Shown in pieces: positions 23,970 through 32,119 of a DNA stretch of 51,518 nucleotides. The DNA lies in NCBI GenBank assembly GCA_017937405.1, contig JAGBDS010000032.1, forward strand, positions 1-51,518. The letters are read 5' to 3'. The position numbers were made by a program, and so were the translations under genes. Below the pieces are notes generated by a model. It saw only the letters and a list, made by a program, of their open reading frames with translations, had not been told where the DNA came from and ran no database searches. This stretch comes from Oscillibacter sp. (GTDB lineage: Bacteria; Bacillota; Clostridia; Oscillospirales; Oscillospiraceae). The stretch's first letter is position 1, and each line of letters starts with the position of its first letter.

Positions 23970-24180
23970 CACCCAATGGGATAGATCCAGGCACAGACGC
24001 CGCCGTCAGTCTGAACCACCTCTCCGTCGCCGTGGATGACCTCCACCGTCACGGCCTTAGCGCCCTCTGCCACCGCGGGACGGGTCTGGTTCTAAATGAT
24101 AAAAAGTAACATCGCCAGGACGCAGAAAACTGCCGCGCCGACTGCCGCGCAACCTTTTTTCCTTGCATATGCAGGCTTCT
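23966..24180 (-). pseudogene. Remnant of a DUF4430 domain protein
   Basis: The minus strand reads a basic N-terminus and signal anchor (KKGCAAVGAAVFCVLAMLLF), an in-frame TAG at 24092-24094, and NQTRPAVAEGAKAVTVEVIH. That is the membrane exit and first strand of DUF4430 proteins. The central part is missing, and the read ends after GVCAWIYPIGW. DUF4430 is related to the C-terminal domain of transcobalamin/intrinsic factor. Nonsense codon plus deletion make this a pseudogene. The rest of the stretch to about 24300 holds nothing recognisable. Confidence 0.6.
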
Positions 24181-24301
24181 TTCCGATTCAATATGTGGTC
24201 GTATACCGTAAAATTCTCCAAATTTCAATGTTTTCCCGTAAAGTTTCGGCTCCGTCTTTCTCTCTGGATGCATTTACCACTTTTTCTTTCCGGCACCAAT
24301 A

Positions 24302-24330
24302 TTGACAAATCGGAAAAAATATGTTACAAT
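24302..24330 (+). promoter_or_regulatory. Consensus-like sigma-A promoter
   Basis: TTGACA (24302-24307), 17-base spacer, TACAAT (24325-24330), upstream of the 102-residue gene. One of the strongest promoters in the window. Confidence 0.88.
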
Positions 24331-24360
24331 TCGGTTACAATTTTTCAAGGGAGTGTTTCC

Positions 24361-24669
24361 ATGGCAGAATCCAAAGCCGCAAAAACGGAAGGCCTGATTT
24401 ATAAAGGCCACCCTCTCCGTCGGGTAGATAACCTGATCTACTACGGAACGATGGCTGAGAAATATATCATTATGATGCAGGTGCTGGACACCAAAAAGGA
24501 GCAGGACCTGGACGTCGCCACCAAGGTCTCCATCCAGCTCCAGCTCACCGATCCCGATCTGAAGTCCCGGGACCGCGTGGTGAAAAAAAGCGAGAAAGAC
24601 AGCCTGTACGCGGCTATGGATATCGCCGCTATCTGGCTGGAACGGGCTCTTGCCGGTAAGGAAAAGTAA
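24361..24669 (+). CDS. Small conserved-looking hypothetical protein
   Basis: 102 residues from the ATG at 24361, behind AAGGGAG. It is soluble and charged: a Lys-rich N-terminus, then RRVDNLIYYGTMAEKYIIMM, VSIQLQLTDPDLKSRDRVVKK and a C-terminal helix (LYAAMDIAAIWLERALAG). The family is not recognised. It has its own strong promoter and codon use like its neighbours. The gap to the NlpC/P60 gene is only 44 bases, so the two may be co-transcribed. Confidence 0.75.
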   Translation: MAESKAAKTEGLIYKGHPLRRVDNLIYYGTMAEKYIIMMQVLDTKKEQDLDVATKVSIQLQLTDPDLKSRDRVVKKSEKDSLYAAMDIAAIWLERALAGKEK

Positions 24670-24713
24670 GTTCCGTTCCACACAAAAGATACGACGAAAG
24701 GAAGCGTACACCC

Positions 24714-25613
24714 ATGACACACTTTGTGAGCAAGGCGGTCAAGGTCCTGGTCCTCTCTACCGCGGCAACTATGCTGCTGGCGGGCTTCGCCATGGCCGCT
24801 GAGGAAGATATGGCTGTTGCCGTGGGCGCCACTACCGGCTCCTCCCTCCGGATGAGAGCCGAGGCCTCCACTTCCGCCTCTATCGTGACCACTCTGGATA
24901 AGGACGTAGCTGTTGCCGTTTTGGACGACACGCTGGACGGCTGGTATAAAGTTGCTTTCAACGGCAACACCGGCTTTGTCTCCGCTGACTTTATGGTCAT
25001 CGACCAAGACAACGTGTTTGAGTCCTACGGCCGGGTCAACGCCGACGGCGTGAACGTCCGGGCTGACGCCAACACCGACAGCGAGGTCCTGGCCTCCGTC
25101 GATACCGGCACCGTTGTCACGGTCAACGGTTTCGTGGACGGCTGGTATGATGTCACCTGCCAGTACGGCACCGAGGGCTACATCCGCAGCGATTTTCTGG
25201 ACCTGACCACCTCTTCTGCCGCTTCTTCCAGCAGCGGCATCGTGGAAACCGCCAAAGCCCACCTGGGCACCCGCTATGTATACGGCGGAGCGGCACCCGG
25301 TGGCTTTGATTGCTCCGGCTTCACGATGTACGTTTATAAGCAGTACGGCTACTCTCTGCCCCACACGGCCACCGGCCAGTGGCAGAGCGGCATCGGCACC
25401 AAGGTCTGGAGTATCGGCGTCCTGCAGCCCGGTGATCTGGTGTTCTTCAACGATCCCAGCCGCAACGCGGGCAAGGCTTGCTCTCACGCCGGCATCTATG
25501 TGGGTAACGGTCAGTTCATCCACGCCTCCTCTTCCAAGAGCAACGGCGTCATCATCAGTGACCTGACCAGCGGCTACTACAACACCTACTTTGTTGGCGG
25601 TATCCACGTTTGA
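24714..25613 (+). CDS. Secreted SH3-domain NlpC/P60 peptidoglycan hydrolase
   Basis: 299 residues. A signal peptide (VKVLVLSTAATMLLAGFAMAA) is followed by two bacterial SH3 domains (about 35-100 and 105-165; LRMRAEASTSASIV, VNVRADANTDSEVL). A Ser/Ala linker leads to an NlpC/P60 cysteine peptidase (about 175-299) with the nucleophile in GGFDCSGF, the histidine in CSHAGIYVGNGQFIHA and the LGTRYVYGG entry. It cleaves the stem peptide of peptidoglycan, normally D-Glu-mDAP bonds. A strong terminator follows. Confidence 0.95.
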   Translation: MTHFVSKAVKVLVLSTAATMLLAGFAMAAEEDMAVAVGATTGSSLRMRAEASTSASIVTTLDKDVAVAVLDDTLDGWYKVAFNGNTGFVSADFMVIDQDNVFESYGRVNADGVNVRADANTDSEVLASVDTGTVVTVNGFVDGWYDVTCQYGTEGYIRSDFLDLTTSSAASSSSGIVETAKAHLGTRYVYGGAAPGGFDCSGFTMYVYKQYGYSLPHTATGQWQSGIGTKVWSIGVLQPGDLVFFNDPSRNAGKACSHAGIYVGNGQFIHASSSKSNGVIISDLTSGYYNTYFVGGIHV

Positions 25614-25626
25614 TTCCTACATAAGC

Positions 25627-25658
25627 AAAGCGGCACGCTTCGGCGTGCCGCTTTTTTA
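25627..25658 (+). terminator. Bidirectional terminator
   Basis: AAAGCGGCACGC pairs with GCGTGCCGCTTT around TTCG, with a T run. It separates the hydrolase from the converging acetyltransferase gene and overlaps the latter's stop. Confidence 0.92.
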
Positions 25659-26300
25659 TAGTCTTTTTCCCAATGTGATGGCTGCCAGCTCCCGGTCAAG
25701 CGCCTCATAGAACCGGGCGATATGGATGCCATCCACCAAAGCGTGGTGAGCCAGCAGCGTCACCGGCATCAAGGTCTGCTCTCCCTGCCAGAAATATTTG
25801 CCCCAGGTGATGCGGGGATTGCTGTCCGCCGGAACGGGCACAGGCTGTATTATTGACGTATAGCTGAGCCAAGGCACACAGGAGACGAAGAACAAACTCT
25901 CCCCATCTTCGCCGTCATCCAGACTGGGGTGCTCTCTGGCCTGTTTCTGGGTCTCCGCCGCGTAAGGCAAAAAATCACCCAGAAGGCCGTCGGCCGTCAG
26001 GCGGCAGTAACAGTAAGCGCCGTTGTCCAGCGCCACCGTATGAGAGGACGGACAGTTTTCATACTCTACCACCTGCTCGCCCCGGATGCGCCGCCGCAGC
26101 TCCGGAACGCTGTTGGCCGCCCGGATGGCGGCGTAGAGAAAGCTTAGGAAGAAGTTGCCGTGAGTCGACTTTGTCCATTCCAGCAGGGCAGTGACATCCA
26201 CATTCACCGTCAGCCCCACATAGGGATTCGCCAGAGAACGGAAATAAGCGTACTGTTCCCTTCTGGGATCTTGCTCTATATCAATGATGTGGAAGTCCAT
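25656..26300 (-). CDS. CatA-like O-acetyltransferase
   Basis: 214 residues, chloramphenicol acetyltransferase fold. The ATG at 26300 gives FHIIDIEQDPRREQYAYF, the typical CAT N-terminus; the upstream extension has no good start. The catalytic histidine motif HHALVDGIHIARF lies near residue 185. The characteristic mid-region (FLSFLYAAIRAANSVPELRRRI) is intact. Such genes are common in clostridia and many do not confer chloramphenicol resistance, so the acceptor is open. It stands alone. Confidence 0.85.
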   Translation of the reverse strand: MDFHIIDIEQDPRREQYAYFRSLANPYVGLTVNVDVTALLEWTKSTHGNFFLSFLYAAIRAANSVPELRRRIRGEQVVEYENCPSSHTVALDNGAYCYCRLTADGLLGDFLPYAAETQKQAREHPSLDDGEDGESLFFVSCVPWLSYTSIIQPVPVPADSNPRITWGKYFWQGEQTLMPVTLLAHHALVDGIHIARFYEALDRELAAITLGKRL

Positions 26301-26446
26301 TTCTTTTCTTCCTTTCCCGTTTTTCTCCATTGTAGTGTTTTTTCCCTGTAATTGCAAGATTTCCGGGCGGTTTTGCTTGCTATTTCCTCCCTCCCCTGCT
26401 ATAATCAGCACTTGTGCGAGAAATACACAGATAAAGGATGGGAACC

Positions 26447-27727
26447 ATGGAGATTGAGAAGATGTACGAGCAGCTTGGCGTCAGCCGGGCTGTGTATGAA
26501 TACGGCGAAGCGGTGCTGGAAAGCCTGCGTCCCCGGTTTGAAGCCATCGACCAGACGGCGGAGTACAACCAGGGCAAGGTCCTGGCCGCCATGCAGAGAA
26601 ATAAGGTCAACGCCACCCACTTCGCCGCCACCACCGGCTACGGCTACGACGACGAGGGCCGTGACAATCTGGAGCGGGTCTACGCCGATGTGTTCCATAC
26701 CGAGGCCGCCCTGGTCCGCCCCCAGATCACCTGCGGCACCCACGCCCTGACAGTGGCCCTGTCCGCCAACCTACTGCCCGGCGACGAGCTGCTCTCCCCT
26801 GTGGGCGCCCCCTATGACACCCTGGAGGAGGTCATCGGCATCCGGGAGAGCAAGTGCTCTTTGAAGGAATACGGCGTCACCTATGCCCAGGCCGACCTGA
26901 AAGCCGACGGCTCCTTTGATTACGACGCCATTCGTGAAAAGATCAATGACCGGACCAAGCTCATCACCATCCAGCGCTCCAAGGGCTACGCTACCCGGCC
27001 CAGCTTCTCCGTGGAGCAGATCGGTGAACTGATCGCCTTCTGCAAGTCTGTGAAGCCGGACGTCAAGGTCATGGTGGACAACTGCTACGGCGAGTTCGTG
27101 GAGCGCATCGAGCCCTCCGACATGGGCGCCGACATGGTGGTGGGCAGCCTCATCAAGAATCCCGGCGGCGGTCTGGCCCCTATTGGCGGCTACATCTGCG
27201 GCACGAAGGAATGCGTGGAGCGGTGCGCCTACCGTCTCTCCGCCCCCGGTCTCGGCCAGGAAGTCGGCGCCAACTTAGGCCTCATGCCCGCCTTCTACCA
27301 GGGCCTGTTTCTGTCCCCCACCGTGGTGGCCGGCGCTTTGAAGGGCGCCGTCTTCGCCGCGAATATCTATGAGAAGCTGGGCTTCGCCTGCGTCCCCAAT
27401 GCCACGGAGAGCCGCCACGACATTATCCAGGCCGTCACCCTGGGCAGCCGGGAGGCCATGATAGCCTTCTGCAAGGGCATCCAGTCCGCAGCCCCGGTGG
27501 ACAGCTACGTCACCCCGGAGCCCTGGGCCATGCCTGGCTACGACTCTGACGTCATCATGGCGGCAGGCGCTTTCGTCCAGGGCAGCAGCATCGAGTTGTC
27601 CGCCGACGGTCCCATCCGGGAGCCTTACGCCGTCTATTTCCAGGGCGGCCTGACCTGGTACCACGCCAAGCTGGGCATTCTGATGAGCCTGCAGAAGCTG
27701 GTGGAAGCCGGTATCGTAAAGCTGTAA
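26447..27727 (+). CDS. Methionine gamma-lyase family protein (PF06838, YnbB-like)
   Basis: 426 residues, a PLP-dependent fold I enzyme of the 'aluminium resistance' family. Seen: HFAATTGYGYDDEGRDNLERVYADVF, the PLP region QITCGTHALTVALSANLLPGDE, the aspartate of VMVDNCYGEFVE, and the lysine region MVVGSLIKNPGGGLAPIGGYI. The substrate is not established, though family members are annotated as methionine gamma-lyase-like. The ATG at 26447 has AAAGGATGG at good spacing; the ATG three codons earlier sits on the site itself. A terminator follows. Confidence 0.9.
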   Translation: MEIEKMYEQLGVSRAVYEYGEAVLESLRPRFEAIDQTAEYNQGKVLAAMQRNKVNATHFAATTGYGYDDEGRDNLERVYADVFHTEAALVRPQITCGTHALTVALSANLLPGDELLSPVGAPYDTLEEVIGIRESKCSLKEYGVTYAQADLKADGSFDYDAIREKINDRTKLITIQRSKGYATRPSFSVEQIGELIAFCKSVKPDVKVMVDNCYGEFVERIEPSDMGADMVVGSLIKNPGGGLAPIGGYICGTKECVERCAYRLSAPGLGQEVGANLGLMPAFYQGLFLSPTVVAGALKGAVFAANIYEKLGFACVPNATESRHDIIQAVTLGSREAMIAFCKGIQSAAPVDSYVTPEPWAMPGYDSDVIMAAGAFVQGSSIELSADGPIREPYAVYFQGGLTWYHAKLGILMSLQKLVEAGIVKL

Positions 27728-27730
27728 AGA

Positions 27731-27758
27731 AAAGGACGCTCTCCCGAGCGTCCTTTTT
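27731..27758 (+). terminator. Bidirectional terminator
   Basis: AAAGGACGCTC pairs with GAGCGTCCTTT around TCCC. It lies between convergent genes. Confidence 0.92.
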
Positions 27759-28599
27759 AAGTTCCCTGTATTCTCTTGTCCAGCCGGGCCAGGAAGAAAG
27801 CCAGCAAAAAGCCACCCACGCAGCACAGGGCAGACAGGGCCATCTCTCCCGCGCCGGTGTATTCTGTGGGGATAATGACCAGAGTAGAGGCCAGCACAAA
27901 CCCCAAAATACCATGAAACGCCACGGAGTAATACCGGTGGAAAAACCAGCTTACCAGTCTTGCCAGCAGCGCCACCGACAGCGCTAGCCCCGGCAGACAG
28001 GCGGCCAACACCATCAGGTCCAGCTCAGCCAAACCCTCCAGCATGGGCTGGTACAACCCCAGAGCCATCATCACCGAGGATGAGGTCATACCGGGGATGA
28101 CGATGCCGGCTCCCCACAGGACTCCGCAGAAGTTATACCACCAGAAATTCGGTGTGACCACAACATGGACCACCCGGCTGACATAGTACAGCCCGGCGAA
28201 CACAGCGGCGGCGCAAACCAGCATGCTCACCCAGGAGGCAGCACAACGCCCCTCCTTCCCCGCCTCCCGGAAGAGGGACGGCACCGTGCCCACGATAAGG
28301 CCAATGAACAGCCAGACCGTCACCGCGTCGGACAGGTTCATAGCGGCGGCGATGCCCTTTGCGAATCCCAAAAAACCCGCGCACCAGCCCAGAGCGATGG
28401 GCGGAAACCATTTCCAATACTTTTGGATGGCAGTCCGGGGATGGGTCAGCACCTCCATAAAGGGGCGGTAAATATCAAATACTACCGCCAGCACACCGCC
28501 GGAGACGCCCGGCAGGATGGCTCCGGCGCCGATCAGAAAGCCGCACAGCAGGTCCCGCAGCCAGCGCATGATGAAATTCTGGTCATGACGCCCCGCCAT
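27757..28599 (-). CDS. DUF368 family polyprenyl-phosphate translocase (PopT-like)
   Basis: 280 residues with about eight membrane helices and the family signatures GFLIGAGAILPGVSGGVLAV and WGAGIVIPGMTSSSVMMALG. Proteins of this family (PopT) and DedA proteins were shown to recycle undecaprenyl phosphate across the membrane, supplying the lipid carrier for wall polymers. GGAGG precedes the ATG. It stands alone with its own promoter. Transport role is assigned by family. Confidence 0.92.
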   Translation of the reverse strand: MAGRHDQNFIMRWLRDLLCGFLIGAGAILPGVSGGVLAVVFDIYRPFMEVLTHPRTAIQKYWKWFPPIALGWCAGFLGFAKGIAAAMNLSDAVTVWLFIGLIVGTVPSLFREAGKEGRCAASWVSMLVCAAAVFAGLYYVSRVVHVVVTPNFWWYNFCGVLWGAGIVIPGMTSSSVMMALGLYQPMLEGLAELDLMVLAACLPGLALSVALLARLVSWFFHRYYSVAFHGILGFVLASTLVIIPTEYTGAGEMALSALCCVGGFLLAFFLARLDKRIQGT

Positions 28600-28626
28600 G
28601 CTGACGCCTCCTTTAAATGATTAGAT

Positions 28627-28655
28627 ATGATAGCAGTTTTGCCCTCCGCTTTCAA
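28627..28655 (-). promoter_or_regulatory. DUF368 gene promoter
   Basis: Minus strand TTGAAA (28650-28655), 17-base spacer, TATCAT (28627-28632). Confidence 0.75.
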
Positions 28656-28751
28656 TCCGATACCCGGTTTTTCGACAGAAATTTTTGCCGTGTTGTCAAT
28701 TATGACCAGTTTTACCAAGCCCTTATCGGTCGTTTCTGTCCATTTCAACCG

Positions 28752-28780
28752 TTGACAGAAAAAGCGATAGCGTGTAAACT
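28752..28780 (+). promoter_or_regulatory. metNIQ T-box promoter
   Basis: TTGACA (28752-28757), 17-base spacer, TAAACT (28775-28780). It drives the T-box leader. Confidence 0.85.
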
Positions 28781-28804
28781 ACACAGCAGATAACAAAACA
28801 ATTT

Positions 28805-29073
28805 CATACCGCAAAGACGATGAAGAGAAGAGTAAGCAGGCAGATACGCCGCAGAGAGCCCCGGTTGGTGGAAAGGGGTACGGAAGGGCTTGCCGAACAT
28901 GGTCTCGGAGTTGCGTGGCCGACCGCGAACGCATAGGTCACGACGTGAGCGCACGTCACAGCGCAGGAGTGTGCTGGCACTCTCAAAGGCCGCTTTCGTG
29001 AGGAAGTGTGCGAACCAAGGTGGTACCACGGCAAGTCTGTCGTCCTTGATGCTTGGCATCAAGGACTTTTTTG
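28805..29073 (+). promoter_or_regulatory. T-box leader, methionine specific
   Basis: The T-box AAGGTGGTACCACGG lies at 29017-29031. The terminator that follows pairs GTCCTTGATGC with GCATCAAGGAC and ends in six T (29042-29072). Stem I shows GCAGAGAGCC, a GGTTGGTGGAAAGG distal part, and a specifier loop GAACATGG with the ATG codon at 28899-28901, then TCTCGGAG. Uncharged initiator or elongator tRNA-Met should therefore switch on metNIQ. A T-box for methionine uptake instead of a SAM riboswitch means the cell reads tRNA charging, not SAM. Confidence 0.95.
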
Positions 29074-29107
29074 TTGCAACAAATACAGATAAAGGAGATT
29101 CGATATT

Positions 29108-30160
29108 GTGAGCGAATCCATCATTCAGATCCAACATCTGACCAAGACCTTCGGCGACGGCGATACCGCCGTCCACGCCCTGGAAGACATCAATCTGGAC
29201 ATCAGGCAGGGCGAGATCTTCGGCATCATCGGTCTGTCCGGCGCGGGCAAATCCACGCTGGTCCGGTGTATGAACCTGCTGGAGCGTCCCACTTCCGGCA
29301 CCGTCATTGTGGACGGTCAGCGGCTGGCCTGGATGGAACAGGACGGCGAGGAAGAAAAGCCCGCTCACGTCAGTGAAAGGGAACTGCGGCTGGCCCGCCG
29401 GAATATCACCATGATCTTCCAGAGCTTCAACCTGCTGATGCAGCGCACCTGCCTGAAAAATGTGTGCTTCCCTATGGAGATCAGCGGCGTGCCCGCCGCC
29501 CAGGCGAAAAAGCGGGCCTTGGAGCTTTTGGAGCTGGTGGGCCTTCGTGACAAGGCTGACGCCTATCCCTCCCAGCTCTCCGGTGGCCAGAAGCAGCGGG
29601 TAGCTATCGCCCGCGCTTTGGCAACGGACCCCAAGGTGCTGTTGTGTGACGAGGCCACCTCCGCGCTGGACCCCACCACCACCGCTTCCATTCTGGCTCT
29701 GCTGAAAGACCTGAACGCCAAACTGGGTGTCACCGTGGTGGTCATCACCCACCAGATGAGCGTGATTGAAGAAATCTGCTCCCGGGTCGCCATCCTGGAT
29801 GGCGGTGTAGTAGCCGAACAGGGCTCTGTGGAGGACATCTTCTCCCACCCCACCACCGACGCGGCCCGCCGCCTCGTGTATCCGGGAGGTGCAAGCGTCC
29901 AGCAATATCCCGCCGGGACCCACGCCGTCCGCGTGGCCTTCAACGGCGGCACGGCCTACCAGCCCCTCATCGCCTCTCTCGCCATCGACTGCGGCGTCAA
30001 GGTAAACATTCTGGGCGCCGACACCCGCAACATCGACGGCAAGGCCTTCGGCACCATGCTGCTGGGCCTCCCCGACGACCCCAATGAGGCCGCCAAGGCC
30101 CTGAGCTACATCCGTTCCCAGCCCAACGTTTCCGCGGAGGAGGTGGAATACCATGGCTGA
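29108..30160 (+). CDS. metN: Methionine ABC transporter ATP-binding protein
   Basis: 350 residues. ABC domain (about 1-245): Walker A GLSGAGKST, signature LSGGQKQRVAIARAL, Walker B VLLCDEATSALDP. The C-terminal NIL/ACT-like domain (about 275-350; VRVAFNGGTAYQPLIASLAIDCGVK) is the regulatory domain that binds methionine in MetN. The start is a GTG at 29108 after AAGGAG. The end overlaps metI by eight bases. Confidence 0.96.
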   Translation: MSESIIQIQHLTKTFGDGDTAVHALEDINLDIRQGEIFGIIGLSGAGKSTLVRCMNLLERPTSGTVIVDGQRLAWMEQDGEEEKPAHVSERELRLARRNITMIFQSFNLLMQRTCLKNVCFPMEISGVPAAQAKKRALELLELVGLRDKADAYPSQLSGGQKQRVAIARALATDPKVLLCDEATSALDPTTTASILALLKDLNAKLGVTVVVITHQMSVIEEICSRVAILDGGVVAEQGSVEDIFSHPTTDAARRLVYPGGASVQQYPAGTHAVRVAFNGGTAYQPLIASLAIDCGVKVNILGADTRNIDGKAFGTMLLGLPDDPNEAAKALSYIRSQPNVSAEEVEYHG

Positions 30161-30896
30161 TCTTCTGACTGCTGAATTCTGGTCCAAATACGGTCCCCTG
30201 CTGCTGGACGGCACTATCGACACCCTGGTCATGACCGGTATCTCCACGGTGTTCGCCTACCTGCTGGGCCTGCCCCTGGGCGTGGCCCTCATCCTGACCC
30301 AGCCCCACGGCATCCGCCCCAACAACGTGATCTACAAGGTCCTGGGCTGGATCATCAACGTGGGCCGGTCTCTTCCCTTCATCATCCTGATGGTCGCCAT
30401 TATGGACTTCACAAAGCTCATTGTGGGCACCAAGATCGGCGTCCGGGGTGCCATCGTCCCCCTGGTGGTCTCCGCGGCTCCCTTCATCGCCCGTATGGTG
30501 GAGACCTCCCTGGCGGAAGTGGACGCCGGCGTTGTGGAGGCGGCCCAGTCTATGGGCGCATCCACGTTCCAGATCGTCTGGAAGGTCTACCTGCCGGAGG
30601 CGAAGCCCTCCCTGGTGCTGGGCGGCGCCATCTCCATCGTGACCATCCTGGCTTACACCGCCATCGCAGGCGCCATTGGCGCAGGCGGCCTGGGCGACCT
30701 GGCCATCCGGTACGGCTACCAGCGCCGCTATCCCCCCATGCTGCTGGTGACGGTCATCTTCCTGATCGTTCTGGTGCAGCTCATTCAATCTGTTTTCAGC
30801 CGTGTGTCCAACCGCATTGACAAGCGCCTGGACAGTAGTCACAAGAAGGGCTTCGCTCCTCTGGAAATGCTGGCCCGGTTCACCCACACCAAATAA
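30153..30896 (+). CDS. metI: Methionine ABC transporter permease
   Basis: 247 residues; a MetI-type permease, with the usual short N-terminal periplasmic part (ADLLTAEFWSKYGPLLLDGTIDTLVMTGIST). It has five or so membrane helices and the ABC-contact loop EAAQSMGASTFQIVWKVYLPEAKPSL. The C-terminus is typical (LVQLIQSVFSRVSNRIDKRL). GGAGG precedes the ATG inside the end of metN, so translation is coupled. Confidence 0.96.
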   Translation: MADLLTAEFWSKYGPLLLDGTIDTLVMTGISTVFAYLLGLPLGVALILTQPHGIRPNNVIYKVLGWIINVGRSLPFIILMVAIMDFTKLIVGTKIGVRGAIVPLVVSAAPFIARMVETSLAEVDAGVVEAAQSMGASTFQIVWKVYLPEAKPSLVLGGAISIVTILAYTAIAGAIGAGGLGDLAIRYGYQRRYPPMLLVTVIFLIVLVQLIQSVFSRVSNRIDKRLDSSHKKGFAPLEMLARFTHTK

Positions 30897-30987
30897 CCCC
30901 GCGTTACATCGGTTTCACCGCCTGTCTTTGGAATTCCGGACAGCCGTATGAAATAAAAAATCCCAGAAATATTGGAGGAAAAGAACA

Positions 30988-31842
30988 ATGAAAAAACTGC
31001 TGACTCTGGCACTGGCCCTGGTGCTGTGCCTGTCCCTGGCCGCCTGCGGCGGCTCCAAGGAGACCCCTGCCCCTGCGGAGAAGCCCGCTGAGACCGAAAC
31101 CCCCGCTGAGACTCCCGCAGAGCCCACCGTGCTGAATGTGGCTGCTTCCGCCACTCCCCACGCCGAAATCCTGGAAGTCTGCGTTCCCATCCTGAAAGAG
31201 CAGGGCATCGACCTGCAGGTCCACGTCTACGGCGACTATGTGGTCCCCAACACCGCCGTGGAGGAGGGCGCCGAGGATGCCAACTACTTCCAGCACGTCC
31301 CCTATCTGGAGAACTTCAACGCTGAGAACGGCACCCATCTGGTGAGCGTGGCCGGCGTTCACATCGAGCCCATGGGCATTTACGCCGGCAAGACCGCCTC
31401 TCTGGACGCCCTGGCTGACGGCGCTTCCGTGGCTGTCCCCAACGACGTGACCAACGAGGCCCGCGCTCTGCTGCTGCTGGAGGCCCAGGGTCTCATCAAA
31501 CTCAGCGCTGACGCCGGTCTGGATGCCACCCCCAACGACATCGTGGAAAACCCCAAGAACCTGACCTTCACCGAGCTGGAGGCCGCCATGGTCCCCAATG
31601 CCCTGACTGAGGTGGACATCGCCGTCATCAACGTCAACTATGCGCTGGAAGCTGGCTTCAACCCCGTTGAGGACGCTCTGGCTATCGAGGATGCTGACTC
31701 TCCCTATGTGAATATCCTGGTGGTCAAGGAAGGCAACGAGAATAATCCCGCCGTTCAGGCCCTGGTGGATGCCCTGCACTCTGATGATGTGCGCTCCTTC
31801 ATTGAGGAGAAGTATGCCGGTGCTGTTGTCCCCGCGTTTTAA
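30988..31842 (+). CDS. metQ: Methionine-binding lipoprotein
   Basis: 284 residues. The signal peptide ends in the lipobox LSLAACGG, followed by an Ala/Pro/Glu-rich linker. The NlpA/MetQ domain follows with TPHAEILEVCVPILKEQGIDLQVHVYGDYVVPNTAVEEGAEDANYFQH. AAP-type methionine contacts are in the family's usual places (EEGAEDANYFQH, NYALEAGFNP). It completes the MetNIQ importer. A terminator follows. Confidence 0.96.
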   Translation: MKKLLTLALALVLCLSLAACGGSKETPAPAEKPAETETPAETPAEPTVLNVAASATPHAEILEVCVPILKEQGIDLQVHVYGDYVVPNTAVEEGAEDANYFQHVPYLENFNAENGTHLVSVAGVHIEPMGIYAGKTASLDALADGASVAVPNDVTNEARALLLLEAQGLIKLSADAGLDATPNDIVENPKNLTFTELEAAMVPNALTEVDIAVINVNYALEAGFNPVEDALAIEDADSPYVNILVVKEGNENNPAVQALVDALHSDDVRSFIEEKYAGAVVPAF

Positions 31843-31873
31843 ATCCAAGAGGGATTGCTTCCCCCTTAGACGT

Positions 31874-31913
31874 CCAAAAGAGAGAGGAGCCAAATGGCTC
31901 CTCTCTCTTTTGG
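31874..31913 (+). terminator. metNIQ terminator
   Basis: CCAAAAGAGAGAGGAGCC pairs exactly with GGCTCCTCTCTCTTTTGG around a 4-base loop. Confidence 0.93.
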
Positions 31914-31916
31914 GCT

Positions 31917-32035
31917 GAACCCCCACCAGTGACGTCGGTCACTGGTGAACGCCGCCCAAGGCGGCTGAGTCAATGTATTTTCGCCACGTACATGCCGCGG
32001 CGAAAATGATGGGAACTTTTGTCGTTTTTTCTATA
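31917..32035 (+). repeat. Stem-loop repeat, type II copy 2
   Basis: Same order of parts as the copy between pheS and pheT: CACCAGTGAC/GTCACTGGTG hairpin, a GCCGCC/GGCGGC hairpin, then the 34-base block at 31977-32010 (ATTTTCGCC and GGCGAAAAT around ACGTACATGCCGC). The block differs from copy 1 at one position. Here it lies between metQ and a decayed MATE gene. Confidence 0.8.
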
Positions 32036-32119
32036 ATATTTCCATAAAGAGGATGTTAGAATGGAAAAACTGTCCGCCAGGGGGTGGGCAAACTCAGGTC
32101 AAACGGAAGGCTTGTTCCT

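Noticed and set aside
25656-26300. Chloramphenicol-resistance interpretation of the CAT-like gene
   Set aside because: The fold and catalytic His are present, but many clostridial CAT-like proteins do not act on chloramphenicol; there is no mobile context.
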